Origin: PALSA-1296 sp038322815
GTDB taxonomy: Bacteria; Bacteroidota; Ignavibacteria; Palsa-1295
Assembly (NCBI GenBank): GCA_038322815.1
Contig: JBBQGG010000003.1
Span: 27,813 to 91,812, forward strand
Direction: 5' to 3'
DNA: 64,000 nt
The notes beneath the pieces were generated by a model. The model was not told the origin of the DNA. It ran no database searches and saw nothing but the letters and a program-made list of their open reading frames with translations. The translations under genes were made by a program, and so were the position numbers. This document shows positions 28,576 to 36,594 of this stretch, piece after piece. How positions within the stretch are numbered: position 1 is the first letter of the stretch; the number at the start of each line of letters is the position of its first letter.

Positions 28576-30687
28576 TTATTTCAAGTCCCTTTCGATCGTG
28601 ATGCGAACGGTACGGGAAAGAAATCTGCCTTCTGCATTTGAATTATCGAAAAGAATATCTTTTGCGCCGCGGGCTTCAAGATTAAATGTCGGAGCGAGTC
28701 GACCGAGTTTATGCAAACGTGACGAAAGCAAAAGAGATGCACGGCTTGCACGGTCATACGATAGATGTTCATTGTAGTTCGGATCGCCCGTGATATCCGT
28801 ATGACCGATCAATGAAACCCGCGAATCCGGCGTAATCGAACTTGCAATGCGTTCGAAAATTTCATCGGAGATATTGCTTAATTCCGCAGAAGAACTATAA
28901 TCGAAAAGCAAAAGGTGAAATCTCTCTAAACTTTTATCAGCAGTCGTATCGCTTGCATACCGCGATCTGTTCTGTACTTCTTTTTTGATCTTGATATTTC
29001 CTGCAACCGATGCCGTTGCACCGGAAGAATCTTCGACATCCATCTGCCACGTTACTGAGTCATTACTGCCGACAACATTTCCTTCGGCAATATCCCATAG
29101 CAATTCGCCGCCGGGATTAGTGGAAAGTCCGTCGATCGTCTTTATAATCTTTCCGCCTTGTTTGATCGTGATGATCTGACTTTTAAGCCCGTTGAAATTC
29201 GAAACGATATTTGATTTGAATACAATATTCGGTGGTGTTGCAGTGCGCTCCAAGCGATGCGTTTCGATCGGCTCAATAAGCGAGGGAGTGTTCGTTGTAA
29301 TTTCGATTCGACGGTTTTCAGCTTGACCTGTTACAGCATTTTCATCGGATGCTTGTTCGGGAAGCGAACGGGATCTGATCCGAATTCTCGATGGTGCAAT
29401 AGCCCAAACATCCTGCAAATATTTTGCAGTATGCTCAGCGCGCAGAAGAGATATTTCCGATGCAGCTACAGAATCACCACTTGAATGCAGACTTCTCGTT
29501 CCGGTTATCGTTATTCTCGATGCTGGCTTTTGCTGCATACGCTTGCCAAGAATATTAAGTACTTCATAATGGATGCCAAGTGCGTCGAGTTTATATAATG
29601 ACGCCGGGTCGAATGATTTTGTTTGGCGCATATCCGAAAATGAATGATAGCGTTTCGGAATATCGGATGAGCCATCATCAAAGAAAACATAATTCAATGT
29701 TGGAGCCACATCCGTAACGCGGACGTTTTGGATTGCGATGATCGGCTCCTGGACTTCGTCGCCTGATTCTGTCTTTCCTACTGCCTTTACTGAAACTCGT
29801 AATACACTTTTCATAGGAGCAGGTTCTTCTTTTCTCGTTTCGGCAACAGGCGGTGGAGGTTCAATATGTTGAGGCGGAAGATATTCAACCGGTGCAGAAA
29901 TAGGTAGTGCATACATCAAAGAAATTACTCCGCCGATAGACCATGCGCGGTAATTCGATCCATTACCTAAAACAATAGGTGAAAGAGGTAAACTTCCACG
30001 GACTTCGGGACTAAGAGTTAGGTTTGGTCGGATTGCTATATCATAGCCTGCTCCAAACTCCAATGTTGCAGCCAAAGTGTTTGCATCAAGTGCTCCACTG
30101 GATACGGTGCGAGTCGAGAGAGAATTCTCTGTATAGACATATTTTGAGGGAAGATTTTCAGTTTGATCATAGGTATGGTGAACCAATATTGCAAACCCTG
30201 CACCTGCTTCCAGATGCAGCCTTGAAAAAGGCCTCCAGGCAAGAAGCGCCTCAAGAGAAATAGTTTTTAGATTAGCCGAATAGTTACGTGTCCGAAAAAC
30301 CTGAACAGTATCATTTGAAAGATCGTAGGAATGCTCGATATTAAAAGGACTCGTAACGAAGGAAGATGAAAGATCATGGTAACCGATCTGCGGCATCAAA
30401 GAAAAATTTTCAAAGGGCAATGGAATTTCCATTCTGCCAAAGAACGATGCACCGGGCGCGGTGCCATCTTTAAAAACTCCGCAAAGAACATCTCCTGTAT
30501 ATGCTTCAATAAAGGTACGGGTTATATTTGAGCCGAATCCTCCACCGATCCCAATTTGAATGGGACGCTCATCGGTTTGAGCTTTTAGTACGAAAGGGAA
30601 AAGAAATACTATAAAAAGCCCTGTCCGAACCAGATTGGTTATCTTCGGAGATCCAATTACCTTGAGGACTTCATGTCCTTGTTTCAT
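28576..30687 (-). CDS. Outer-membrane beta-barrel protein with OmpA-like peptidoglycan-binding domains
   Basis: Start placed at ATG 30687, giving a signal peptide (FIVFLFPFVLKAQ). The N-terminal third (about 30-255) looks like an outer-membrane barrel (GIGGGFGSNI, LEAGAGFAI, SLMYALPIS). A first degenerate OmpA-like region lies near 360-465 (RITITGTRS, ENRRIEITTN) and a second, better conserved one at the C-terminus (SRVSLIGHTDITGDPNYNEHL, LSYDRASRAS). Two OmpA-like regions in one protein are unusual. The GTG at 30720 (TAGTG with the endonuclease stop) keeps the frame and adds 11 residues encoded by the IS inverted repeat. The IS1595 element ends 3 bp upstream of the ATG, so the native promoter has been displaced to beyond 33219. 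Confidence 0.85.
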   Translation of the reverse strand: MKQGHEVLKVIGSPKITNLVRTGLFIVFLFPFVLKAQTDERPIQIGIGGGFGSNITRTFIEAYTGDVLCGVFKDGTAPGASFFGRMEIPLPFENFSLMPQIGYHDLSSSFVTSPFNIEHSYDLSNDTVQVFRTRNYSANLKTISLEALLAWRPFSRLHLEAGAGFAILVHHTYDQTENLPSKYVYTENSLSTRTVSSGALDANTLAATLEFGAGYDIAIRPNLTLSPEVRGSLPLSPIVLGNGSNYRAWSIGGVISLMYALPISAPVEYLPPQHIEPPPPVAETRKEEPAPMKSVLRVSVKAVGKTESGDEVQEPIIAIQNVRVTDVAPTLNYVFFDDGSSDIPKRYHSFSDMRQTKSFDPASLYKLDALGIHYEVLNILGKRMQQKPASRITITGTRSLHSSGDSVAASEISLLRAEHTAKYLQDVWAIAPSRIRIRSRSLPEQASDENAVTGQAENRRIEITTNTPSLIEPIETHRLERTATPPNIVFKSNIVSNFNGLKSQIITIKQGGKIIKTIDGLSTNPGGELLWDIAEGNVVGSNDSVTWQMDVEDSSGATASVAGNIKIKKEVQNRSRYASDTTADKSLERFHLLLFDYSSSAELSNISDEIFERIASSITPDSRVSLIGHTDITGDPNYNEHLSYDRASRASLLLSSRLHKLGRLAPTFNLEARGAKDILFDNSNAEGRFLSRTVRITIERDLK

Positions 30688-30689
30688 GA

Positions 30690-30697
30690 AAAATTTT
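30690..30697. repeat. Target-site duplication, left copy
   Basis: AAAATTTT immediately outside the left inverted repeat; the identical 8 bp occur at 33211-33218. Because AAAATTTT is self-complementary, it also makes the inverted repeats appear 13 bp longer than they are. Confidence 0.8.
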
Positions 30698-30720
30698 GGG
30701 ACGTATATACTTAATCCCAC
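30698..30720. repeat. IS1595 left terminal inverted repeat
   Basis: Begins GGGACGTATATACTTAATCC and pairs with the reverse complement of 33188-33210 at 20 of 23 positions. The endonuclease TAG stop overlaps its inner base. Confidence 0.85.
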
Positions 30721-31424
30721 TAACTTAACCTCATTTTCTTGCTATAAAGACGGCATACATCTTCCGGTGCAACCCTGAATTTCGTGCCATGATTACGTAA
30801 ACCAACGCTTCCCGGCTTCATTTCACGTGCATCAAAATCTATAGCGATAGTACCCTTTACAATGCTTTCAATGAAGCCCATTAGGTATAAATCTTCAAAG
30901 CAATCAACTCTTTTGAATGTCACTTTTTGGAGCTTCCTAACGCCCTTTACAAGCATTAAGCGACGAAGTTTAGCACCCGCCGAACCGAGAATGTCATCGT
31001 AAGTCCATGACGGAACCACACCGTTACCACCAATACGGCGAACAATAATCTTTTCGGAGTCTGCCTTAACCTCAAACCGATCTGTTTTACCTTTGATAGT
31101 ATGCCGGAAACTCAATCTTCCTAACTTATCCTTCCACCCCCACTTACTTACCATGAATCGGACGGCTTTTTCAGGGGAAGGCTCTTTGTGGAACAAGGTA
31201 ATAAGGCTTGTTTGAGCGGTAAACCACTTCACTTCCCAACCGATACTATCCGGTATATCCATGTTGCCAGACCTAAGACCAATCAAATCTTCTAAAAAAT
31301 CGCCGGGTGCGCCATGCCCGTTGTACTCGGCGGACATTGTATATTCTCCGTGTTCTATTACAGCTAAAATGCGATCAAATAATTCTTTTTTATTTTTTGG
31401 CGGGCTTATCTTTTGAAGTTTCAT
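30720..31424 (-). CDS. MvaI/BcnI-like type II restriction endonuclease
   Basis: 234 residues, close to the usual size of MvaI and BcnI (about 240). The GAPGDFLEDLIG, then SGNMDIPDSIGWEVKWFT region matches the conserved catalytic layout of this family (an early Glu, then D and E-V-K). Family members cut CC(W or S)GG-type sites as monomers; the exact site here is unknown. Its ATG overlaps the methyltransferase stop (ATGA at 31424-31421), a tight coupling expected for a toxin-antidote-like pair. Located inside the IS1595 element as the last passenger gene. Confidence 0.85.
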   Translation of the reverse strand: MKLQKISPPKNKKELFDRILAVIEHGEYTMSAEYNGHGAPGDFLEDLIGLRSGNMDIPDSIGWEVKWFTAQTSLITLFHKEPSPEKAVRFMVSKWGWKDKLGRLSFRHTIKGKTDRFEVKADSEKIIVRRIGGNGVVPSWTYDDILGSAGAKLRRLMLVKGVRKLQKVTFKRVDCFEDLYLMGFIESIVKGTIAIDFDAREMKPGSVGLRNHGTKFRVAPEDVCRLYSKKMRLS

Positions 31425-32227
31425 TTCTTCATTTGCTTCTTGGCAATTTGTATGCGTTCACGCGCAAGTTTGCAGTATTCATTTGAGATGTCAATTCCAA
31501 CCCATTGCCTACCGCTTGCTTCCGCCGCTATTGCAGTTGAACCCGAACCGATGAAAGGATCGAGAACAATTTTTGCCGTTGTGGATTCGATACAATTTTG
31601 AGCCAACTCAACCGGAAAAGGCGCAGGATGAATGTTGTTTCTCTCTTGTGGAATCTCCCAAACATCCCCTCTCGCATTTGCTTTCGGAGCGAGTTTGAAA
31701 TCCGGTTTAGAGATGAGGTAAATAACCTCATACGTTGGCAAAAAGTACCCGGCATTAAAGTTAATTCCGCCGTTTCTTTTCCAAATAATTATTTGACGAA
31801 CGGGGAAGCCATCAACGATGTCCGAACGTTCTTGCAATAGTCCGCCCTGCACTCTCCATTTGTGATTATAGAAAATCGCACCGTCGTTTTTCAGAACTCT
31901 CATCATGGCAGTAAGACAGTTGCGTTGCCATGCCACATATAGTTCGTGCGGCATGTCGTCCGTGCTTCCATGATAACCTTTTATGAGTTCGGCATTCTCC
32001 CATTTTCCACCGGAGCCGTTCTTCATTCCATTTCCGGTACTGTTGCGAAGATTGTAAGGCGGTGAGGTTACTATTAGATCAATGGATTCAACGGGCATAG
32101 TATTCATAAGCTCTATGCAATCGCCACAATGAACTTTATTAATCCACTGAATCATTGAACGATAATTCAATGCCGCCGACAATAAGTTATCGGGTGAAGT
32201 TGGGATGTATAGGGATGTTTCGTTCAT
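31421..32227 (-). CDS. DNA (cytosine-N4) methyltransferase, beta-type
   Basis: Protective methylase of the adjacent endonuclease. Motif IV TSPPYNLRNS lies in the N-terminal third, and the AdoMet-binding motif DPFIGSGSTAIAAEASGR with GIDISNEYC is at the C-terminus, i.e. beta-class motif order. TSPPY favours N4-cytosine methylation, as in the methylases paired with MvaI and BcnI. Start set at ATG 32227, which overlaps the transposase stop (ATGA); an upstream reading would run 32 residues into the transposase gene. 268 residues, complete. Confidence 0.9.
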   Translation of the reverse strand: MNETSLYIPTSPDNLLSAALNYRSMIQWINKVHCGDCIELMNTMPVESIDLIVTSPPYNLRNSTGNGMKNGSGGKWENAELIKGYHGSTDDMPHELYVAWQRNCLTAMMRVLKNDGAIFYNHKWRVQGGLLQERSDIVDGFPVRQIIIWKRNGGINFNAGYFLPTYEVIYLISKPDFKLAPKANARGDVWEIPQERNNIHPAPFPVELAQNCIESTTAKIVLDPFIGSGSTAIAAEASGRQWVGIDISNEYCKLARERIQIAKKQMKK

Positions 32228-33150
32228 GGTTTGATTAAGTCTGCATAAGTGAGACGTAACCCTGATGCAGATTCCAACATAGAATCTAATCTTTGAGTTT
32301 GGGGAAGTTGTCCCATGTTCCAACGCATAGAGAATTCAGCAACGTAACGGTTAATATGCTTCGCTGAAAAATAATGGAATACTCCGAAGTAACCGCGCTT
32401 TAGTAAAGCCCAATAGGATTCAATTCCGTTGGTATGGCAGTCCCCGCGCACGTACTCGCCGTTCGTGTGATTTACTGATTCATGCGAATAGGATTTGATT
32501 CCTCTGTACGCTCTTGCATTATCGGTATAGACTGTTGAACCCAAAGAAATGTTTTCCTGAATGAAAGTGTGCAACGCTTCTTTTGTAGGACTATCAATGG
32601 CAACTGCCTTTACTCTTCCGGTGCGCGACTTCGCACCGATGACAGCTTGCTTGCCAACGATACCACTTCCGGCATTCAATTTTTTATCCGCGTGTTTGTT
32701 TTTCTCTTTGCCACCAAAATAACTTTCGTCCACTTCGGATGTTCCGGCCAGTGTTCCACCGAAGTTGTTCATGGATTCAGCGACTAAGCGAATGCGCCCC
32801 AAGAGGAACCATGCTGTTTTTTGAGTCACGCCGATTTCTCTTGCGAGTTGGCAACTGTTAATGCCTTTTCTGTTTGAGGTCATTAACCAAAAAGCGGCGA
32901 ACCATTTTTGCAATGGCAAGCGGCTTTCCTCAAAAATTGTGCCTTTACGAACCGAGAATGATTTCAGGCAATCAGAACACTTATATTTTGAATCCCTTGT
33001 GAGTCTGTGGAATTTACCCATACAGCCGCAAACAGGGCATACCATACCCGCCGACCAACGCTGTTTTTCGAGGTGTAAAACACACGCTTTTTCGTCTGGA
33101 AAGGCTTTCAACAGGTCTAAAAGGCTCTTGTAATCGTTTAATTTCAACAT
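32224..33150 (-). CDS. IS1595-family transposase (ISPna2-like)
   Basis: 308 residues. N-terminal zinc ribbon CPVCGCMG ... YKCSDC, then a helix-turn-helix region (SCQLAREIGVTQKTAWFLLGRIR), then the DDE-type ISXO2-like catalytic core. First acidic residue is in VDESYFGGKEKN, second in YTDNARAYRGI, and the third region is HTNGIESYWALLKRGYFGVFH, typical of IS1595. Complete and apparently intact. It begins 37 bp inside the right inverted repeat and shares 4 bases with the methylase gene downstream. Confidence 0.92.
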   Translation of the reverse strand: MLKLNDYKSLLDLLKAFPDEKACVLHLEKQRWSAGMVCPVCGCMGKFHRLTRDSKYKCSDCLKSFSVRKGTIFEESRLPLQKWFAAFWLMTSNRKGINSCQLAREIGVTQKTAWFLLGRIRLVAESMNNFGGTLAGTSEVDESYFGGKEKNKHADKKLNAGSGIVGKQAVIGAKSRTGRVKAVAIDSPTKEALHTFIQENISLGSTVYTDNARAYRGIKSYSHESVNHTNGEYVRGDCHTNGIESYWALLKRGYFGVFHYFSAKHINRYVAEFSMRWNMGQLPQTQRLDSMLESASGLRLTYADLIKP

Positions 33151-33187
33151 TTTAATACTTTATGCTACTGAATTCCACTATACAACG

Positions 33188-33210
33188 GTGGCATTAAGTA
33201 TATAGTTCCC
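33188..33210. repeat. IS1595 right terminal inverted repeat
   Basis: Reverse complement begins GGGAACTATATACTTAATGC and matches the left end except for three positions. Lies 37 bp upstream of the transposase start. Confidence 0.85.
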
Positions 33211-33218
33211 AAAATTTT
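33211..33218. repeat. Target-site duplication, right copy
   Basis: AAAATTTT, identical to 30690-30697. Removing the element and one copy would join 30697 to 33219 and restore a continuous upstream region for the OmpA-type gene. Confidence 0.8.
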
Positions 33219-33315
33219 TCGTGTATCATTTCAGGCCAACTATCCGGCAATATCCCCTTATAAAAAGGCTGGGAGAGGTAAGAAAGTTCGCAGGATTATT
33301 TCTTTCGGGAATTGG

Positions 33316-33369
33316 GTAGCCTATGTGGTTTCTTTACCCTGAACTTTGCAGGTTAAAGCCTGCGGCTAC
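33316..33369. repeat. Intergenic palindromic repeat, family E-like
   Basis: Outer arms GTAGCC and GGCTAC enclose a small hairpin GCAGG-TTAAAG-CCTGC. Similar GTAGCC/TTTCA-loop hairpins appear at 46207-46310. In the gap right of the IS1595 element. Confidence 0.5.
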
Positions 33370-33380
33370 CGTGAAGAGAT

Positions 33381-33421
33381 AAAAGAAAAAGGGGACACGT
33401 ATACATCCCTTTTTTCTTTTT
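33381..33421. terminator. Terminator-like hairpin, likely bidirectional
   Basis: AAAAGAAAAAGGGGA pairs with TCCCTTTTTTCTTTT around an 11-base loop; T-runs are present in either direction. It lies 18 bp beyond the end of the anti-sigma-like gene (minus strand). Confidence 0.6.
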
Positions 33422-33438
33422 ATCCTTGGGAGGTATAT

Positions 33439-34095
33439 TTACTTTTTCTGAGCATCTTCAGGTTTTTGAATGCTATTATCTACACCAACCTTGCCCGGTT
33501 TATTATTATTTATGACCGGAGTGCTTGGTAGTTGATGGTTTCTATCAGTATTTTGAGCATTATGTGAGACCGAAGCTCTCGTAGTGTGTTTCGGCTGGTC
33601 TTTTGTTGGCTCAACCGTGACAGGAGCGGATATAATTTTTTCCGGAACAGGTACAACAGGAGAAGAAATGACGGGCGATGAAGTTCTGCTCGCATCATGT
33701 GACGGATTTACATTCGATGGCATTAAGAAAGCGGTACTCAATATTCCTGCTAATAATCCTGCAGTGATAGAGATCGCAGGACGCCTGAACGCCGAGCCGA
33801 TATTTTGCAATAAAGATGTAGGGACTATAGAGGCTTCAACTTCCTGTTCCTTCAGCGATGAAGGGACTAAAGCTCCGCCCAAGCCAAGCGCTGTAAGCGT
33901 TTTAGACCTTGCGAACATGGGACTTCCCGATGCATCTTTATCCTCGCGGACAGCTTTCAGGAGTTCAAGTTGCGAACGGAATGCCAGGCGCATATCGTCG
34001 CGGGCCGCGACATTGATCAGGAAATTCTGTTCCTGAGCACTGCTCATTTGGCGTTCGAAATATTGCTGTAATTGTTCTTCGTCTTTAATATTCAT
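33439..34095 (-). CDS. Putative anti-sigma factor (membrane)
   Basis: 218 residues: a cytoplasmic N-terminal helical region (QLQQYFERQMSSAQEQNFLINVAARDD, about 1-50) in the style of anti-sigma domains but lacking zinc-binding Cys/His, one membrane helix near 108-124 (SITAGLLAGILSTAFLM), and a proline/threonine-rich extracytoplasmic tail. It starts 25 bp after the end of the ECF sigma gene on the same strand, the usual arrangement for a sigma/anti-sigma pair. The assignment rests mainly on context. Confidence 0.6.
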   Translation of the reverse strand: MNIKDEEQLQQYFERQMSSAQEQNFLINVAARDDMRLAFRSQLELLKAVREDKDASGSPMFARSKTLTALGLGGALVPSSLKEQEVEASIVPTSLLQNIGSAFRRPAISITAGLLAGILSTAFLMPSNVNPSHDASRTSSPVISSPVVPVPEKIISAPVTVEPTKDQPKHTTRASVSHNAQNTDRNHQLPSTPVINNNKPGKVGVDNSIQKPEDAQKK

Positions 34096-34120
34096 TGGGG
34101 TAACGTACTATGTAATGCTA

Positions 34121-34876
34121 TTAATGTTCTTTTGATAAATATGGCAACTTAATTGAGCCGTCATCTTCTTCGGTCAAACCGAGCCAGCCTGCGATCAATT
34201 TGCGCAATCTGATCCGGGCGCGGAATGCTATGGTCTTGGTATTGTTTTCCGTTCTTCCAAGCAGAATACCGATATCTCCATAGCTGAATCCGGAATACTC
34301 ATGCAGGACGAATACTTCGCGTTGCTCGATCGGCAATTTTGCTAATGCCTGCGAGATCAGCGTTCTGATTTCTTCCTGCTCATTTTGACTTTCTAATGTA
34401 ACACTTGCTAATGAGCTATTTAGTTCGACCTTGCCCCGGGAGCGGATCCATTCCCGGCGTGCTGCATTTAGACACGTATTACGTGCCGTACGGAAGAGAA
34501 GCGATTGGAACCTGCCGACCTCGGTCCGTTTCACGCGAAGCTCAAATATTGCCGTCCAAATCTCTTGGAAGGCATCTTCGGCAACACGTTGATCCGGGCA
34601 CATCTTCCTGCAATAATGCAGCAGGGGCGCTTCGTACTTAGCATAAAGTGTTAAGAAGGCTTCATCGCGTCCGCCGATAAAATCACGAACCAGAGCCAGA
34701 TCGAGCCTGTCATCATCAGATAGCGGAATTGCTGCTTGTACCACCTCAGGGAGTGGTGCGAAAGCCTCTTCCGTTAGTTCGGATTGCTCTTCAAATGTTT
34801 CGATGATCTCTTTTTCCACCGTAGATTTTTTGACTTTGTGCTTCTCTCCTACTTTAAAAGACACTTGAGATGTCAT
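34121..34876 (-). CDS. ECF-type RNA polymerase sigma factor
   Basis: Sigma-70 family regulator. Region 2 (FIGGRDEAFLTLYAKYEAPLLHYCRKMCPD, then VAEDAFQEIWTAIFEL) and region 4 (LAKLPIEQREVFVLHEYSGFSYGDIGILLGRTENNTKT) are clear. An N-terminal extension of about 60 charged residues is longer than usual for ECF factors. The ATG at 34876 is preferred; a TTG at 34909 would add 11 hydrophobic residues. Probably controls its own operon and surface genes; targets not visible. Confidence 0.88.
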   Translation of the reverse strand: MTSQVSFKVGEKHKVKKSTVEKEIIETFEEQSELTEEAFAPLPEVVQAAIPLSDDDRLDLALVRDFIGGRDEAFLTLYAKYEAPLLHYCRKMCPDQRVAEDAFQEIWTAIFELRVKRTEVGRFQSLLFRTARNTCLNAARREWIRSRGKVELNSSLASVTLESQNEQEEIRTLISQALAKLPIEQREVFVLHEYSGFSYGDIGILLGRTENNTKTIAFRARIRLRKLIAGWLGLTEEDDGSIKLPYLSKEH

Positions 34877-34909
34877 TTGGTTACAAAAAATTATGAGAAA
34901 TTTTTGCAA

Positions 34910-35186
34910 TATGCCGTTTTTAGCCTAAAATCGACGATTTAAGGAGGGGATTAATTCATGACCTATGGATAAATCTCAGTTTTACAACTGGCTATCGCCT
35001 TCTTTTAGCTTTCGTTAATCAAACGAATTTGAGTTGCGAACCTTAGATGCTGGTAATAATAATTTAACACCAATATAACCGTCGTGTTATTCTCCCTAAT
35101 TTATTCATTTCGTAACATTAGGATACTAATTTGGAAACATCTGATACGTAATTTTGTGGTCAGATATTCATACTGTAAGATATATT
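34910..35186. other. Divergent intergenic region between sigma factor and glycosyltransferase
   Basis: AT-rich, no gene supported. A strong AAGGAGGGG (34941-34949) precedes an ATG at 34958 that opens only four codons; a second ATG at 34965 opens 17 codons (MDKSQFYNWLSPSFSFR). Either could be a leader or a gene remnant. Promoters for both flanking genes must lie here. Confidence 0.4.
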
Positions 35187-36407
35187 ATGAAGATAGCCTA
35201 TTTTGCCGGGTCAATGAAACCAGATCACGATGGTGTGACGAGAGTTCTCTACCGTCTTAGCTCGTATTTGAAAGAGCAGCAAACCGAGCACATTTTTTTC
35301 TCAGCGATAACCCCTCCGGAGAGTCAGCAAGATGTGCCAATGTATAACATTCCTTCCGTTCAATTTCCCTTGCATAATGATTACCGCCTTTGTTTGCCGG
35401 GGCAAAAACTTATTGAGGAGCGTCTTGCTCAATTCAGACCAGATATTTTACATATCAATAGTCCATGTTCGCTCGGGTTTGCCGCAATCAAATATGGGGA
35501 AAAACATCACATCCCTGTTGTAGCAACATACCATACTCATTTTGCGAGTTATGCTATGTATTACCGCATAAAATTACTGGAGTGTTTTAGCTGGTCATAC
35601 TTCCGTAAAATATACAATGATTGCGAGAAGGTTCATGTCCCTTCCCAACCCATTTTGGATGAACTGCATAGTCATAGAATAAATAATCTTGAGTTCATAC
35701 CGCACGGAGTGGATACAAGTCTTTTCCATCCTCTGCATCGAAATACGGAATGGAAAAAACAGAATGGCATTGAAAATACATACGCCTTATTATTTGCAGG
35801 AAGACTTGTCTGGGAAAAAGATCTTAAGACCTTAGCAGCAACATACCATTTAGTTATGTCCAGACGCAGCGATGCAATCTTCGTTATCGCAGGAGATTGA
35901 CCCGTGCGCAAAGAACTCGAGGAATTAATGCCGCGGGCAATTTTTCTGGGTCAACTGAAGGGGAAACAGCTTTCGGAGGCGTACGCATCGAGCGATCTCT
36001 TTGTCTTCCCTTCGACTACGGAAACATTCGGCAACGTTACGCTTGAAGCAATGGCGTCGGGCATTCCGCCTGTATGCGCCAATAAAGGCGGAGCAAGTGG
36101 ATTTATTCAAGAGCACATCACCGGATTACTCGCAAAACCGCGTGATGCTGAGGATCTTGCGGAGAAGATCGAATTCCTCCTCGATCACCCGGAACAAAGG
36201 GAGGAAATGGCAAAGCAGGCTTTCATCTATTCACAGGAGCAGACGTGGGAAAAAAGCTTTGAAAAAATTCTATTGAGTTATAAAGAAGTTTGCCAGAATT
36301 ATGCTTCGAAACAATCTGCCAACACCATGAAGCCAAAAAGAAGAATTTCTCAATTTAATTTCAGAAAAGCAAGCGCAAGACTCAGAGTTCTTCGCTTATA
36401 TCGTTAA
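35187..36407 (+). pseudogene. GT4-family glycosyltransferase interrupted by one TGA
   Basis: Retaining glycosyltransferase of the GT-B/GT4 type, probably making a surface glycan or glycolipid. MKIAYFAGSMKPDHDGVTRVLYRLSSYL is the N-terminal acceptor domain, and HTHFASYAMYYR plus FIPHGVDTSLFHP are typical motifs. In the donor-domain motif VIAGDGPxR, the GGx codon for glycine is replaced by TGA (35898-35900), and the same frame continues PVRKELEELMP ... PSTTETFGNVTLEAMASGIPPV with the EX7E region. One base change (GGA to TGA) would restore a 406-residue protein. Other genes here end normally at TGA, so recoding is unlikely. A truncated 237-residue product would lack the donor site. Confidence 0.85.
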
Positions 36408-36555
36408 TAATACTCGATTGTCCCTGCCTAAAGATTCGTGATGAACCACGTAGCCGCCACGGATCTTTTTTATCACGACTCGTCTAAATATCTTGTAATC
36501 CACTCCGTAAACTCCTCTTATATCACAGGAGATGAGAACCTATTTTATCTTTAAA
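36408..36555. other. Intergenic region without a gene
   Basis: About 150 bp after the glycosyltransferase. Short GTAGCC-type fragment (ACGTAGCCGCCACGG) near 36460 resembles family E repeats. Nothing else seen. Confidence 0.3.
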
Positions 36556-36594
36556 ATGAATAATGCCAGTGTCCCCGAATCCGGCATTATTCAT
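36556..36594 (-). terminator. Hairpin at the end of the truncated paralogue
   Basis: ATGAATAATGCC and GGCATTATTCAT form a 12-bp perfect stem with a 15-base loop. The stop codon of the minus-strand fragment gene lies in the upstream arm. Only a weak T-rich stretch follows on the minus strand. Confidence 0.5.

Larger units (their letters stand above)
30698..33210 (-). mobile_element. IS1595-family transposable element carrying a restriction-modification pair
   Basis: 2513 bp bounded by 23-bp terminal inverted repeats (20 of 23 matching, outer ends GGGA, shared core TATATACTTAAT) and flanked by the 8-bp direct repeat AAAATTTT, the target length known for IS1595 elements. Inside, on the minus strand, three overlapping genes run transposase, DNA methyltransferase, restriction endonuclease; the two junctions are both ATGA overlaps. 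The endonuclease stop codon touches the left inverted repeat, so almost every base is used. IS1595-family elements with passenger genes are known as transporter ISs; this one would carry a selfish restriction-modification module. It lies 3 bp upstream of an OmpA-type gene. Confidence 0.9.

Noticed and set aside
30685..30697. 36-bp terminal inverted repeats for the IS1595 element
   Set aside because: The outer 13 bp of the apparent match are explained by the self-complementary target duplication AAAATTTT and chance flanking bases; 23-bp ends leave an 8-bp duplication as expected.
32228..32323. Longer N-terminus of the methyltransferase
   Set aside because: It would be read entirely from transposase codons in another frame; the ATG in the ATGA overlap fits the operon pattern.
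34958..34972. Four-codon ORF behind a strong AAGGAGGGG as a leader peptide
   Set aside because: No hairpin or terminator follows and the nearest gene start is over 200 bp away; noted only in the gap entry.
35898..35900. TGA read as glycine (code variant like that of SR1/Gracilibacteria)
   Set aside because: TGA is used as a normal stop elsewhere in the window (for example murC, the transposase), other broken genes have TAA, and no other internal in-frame TGA is seen in conserved genes.
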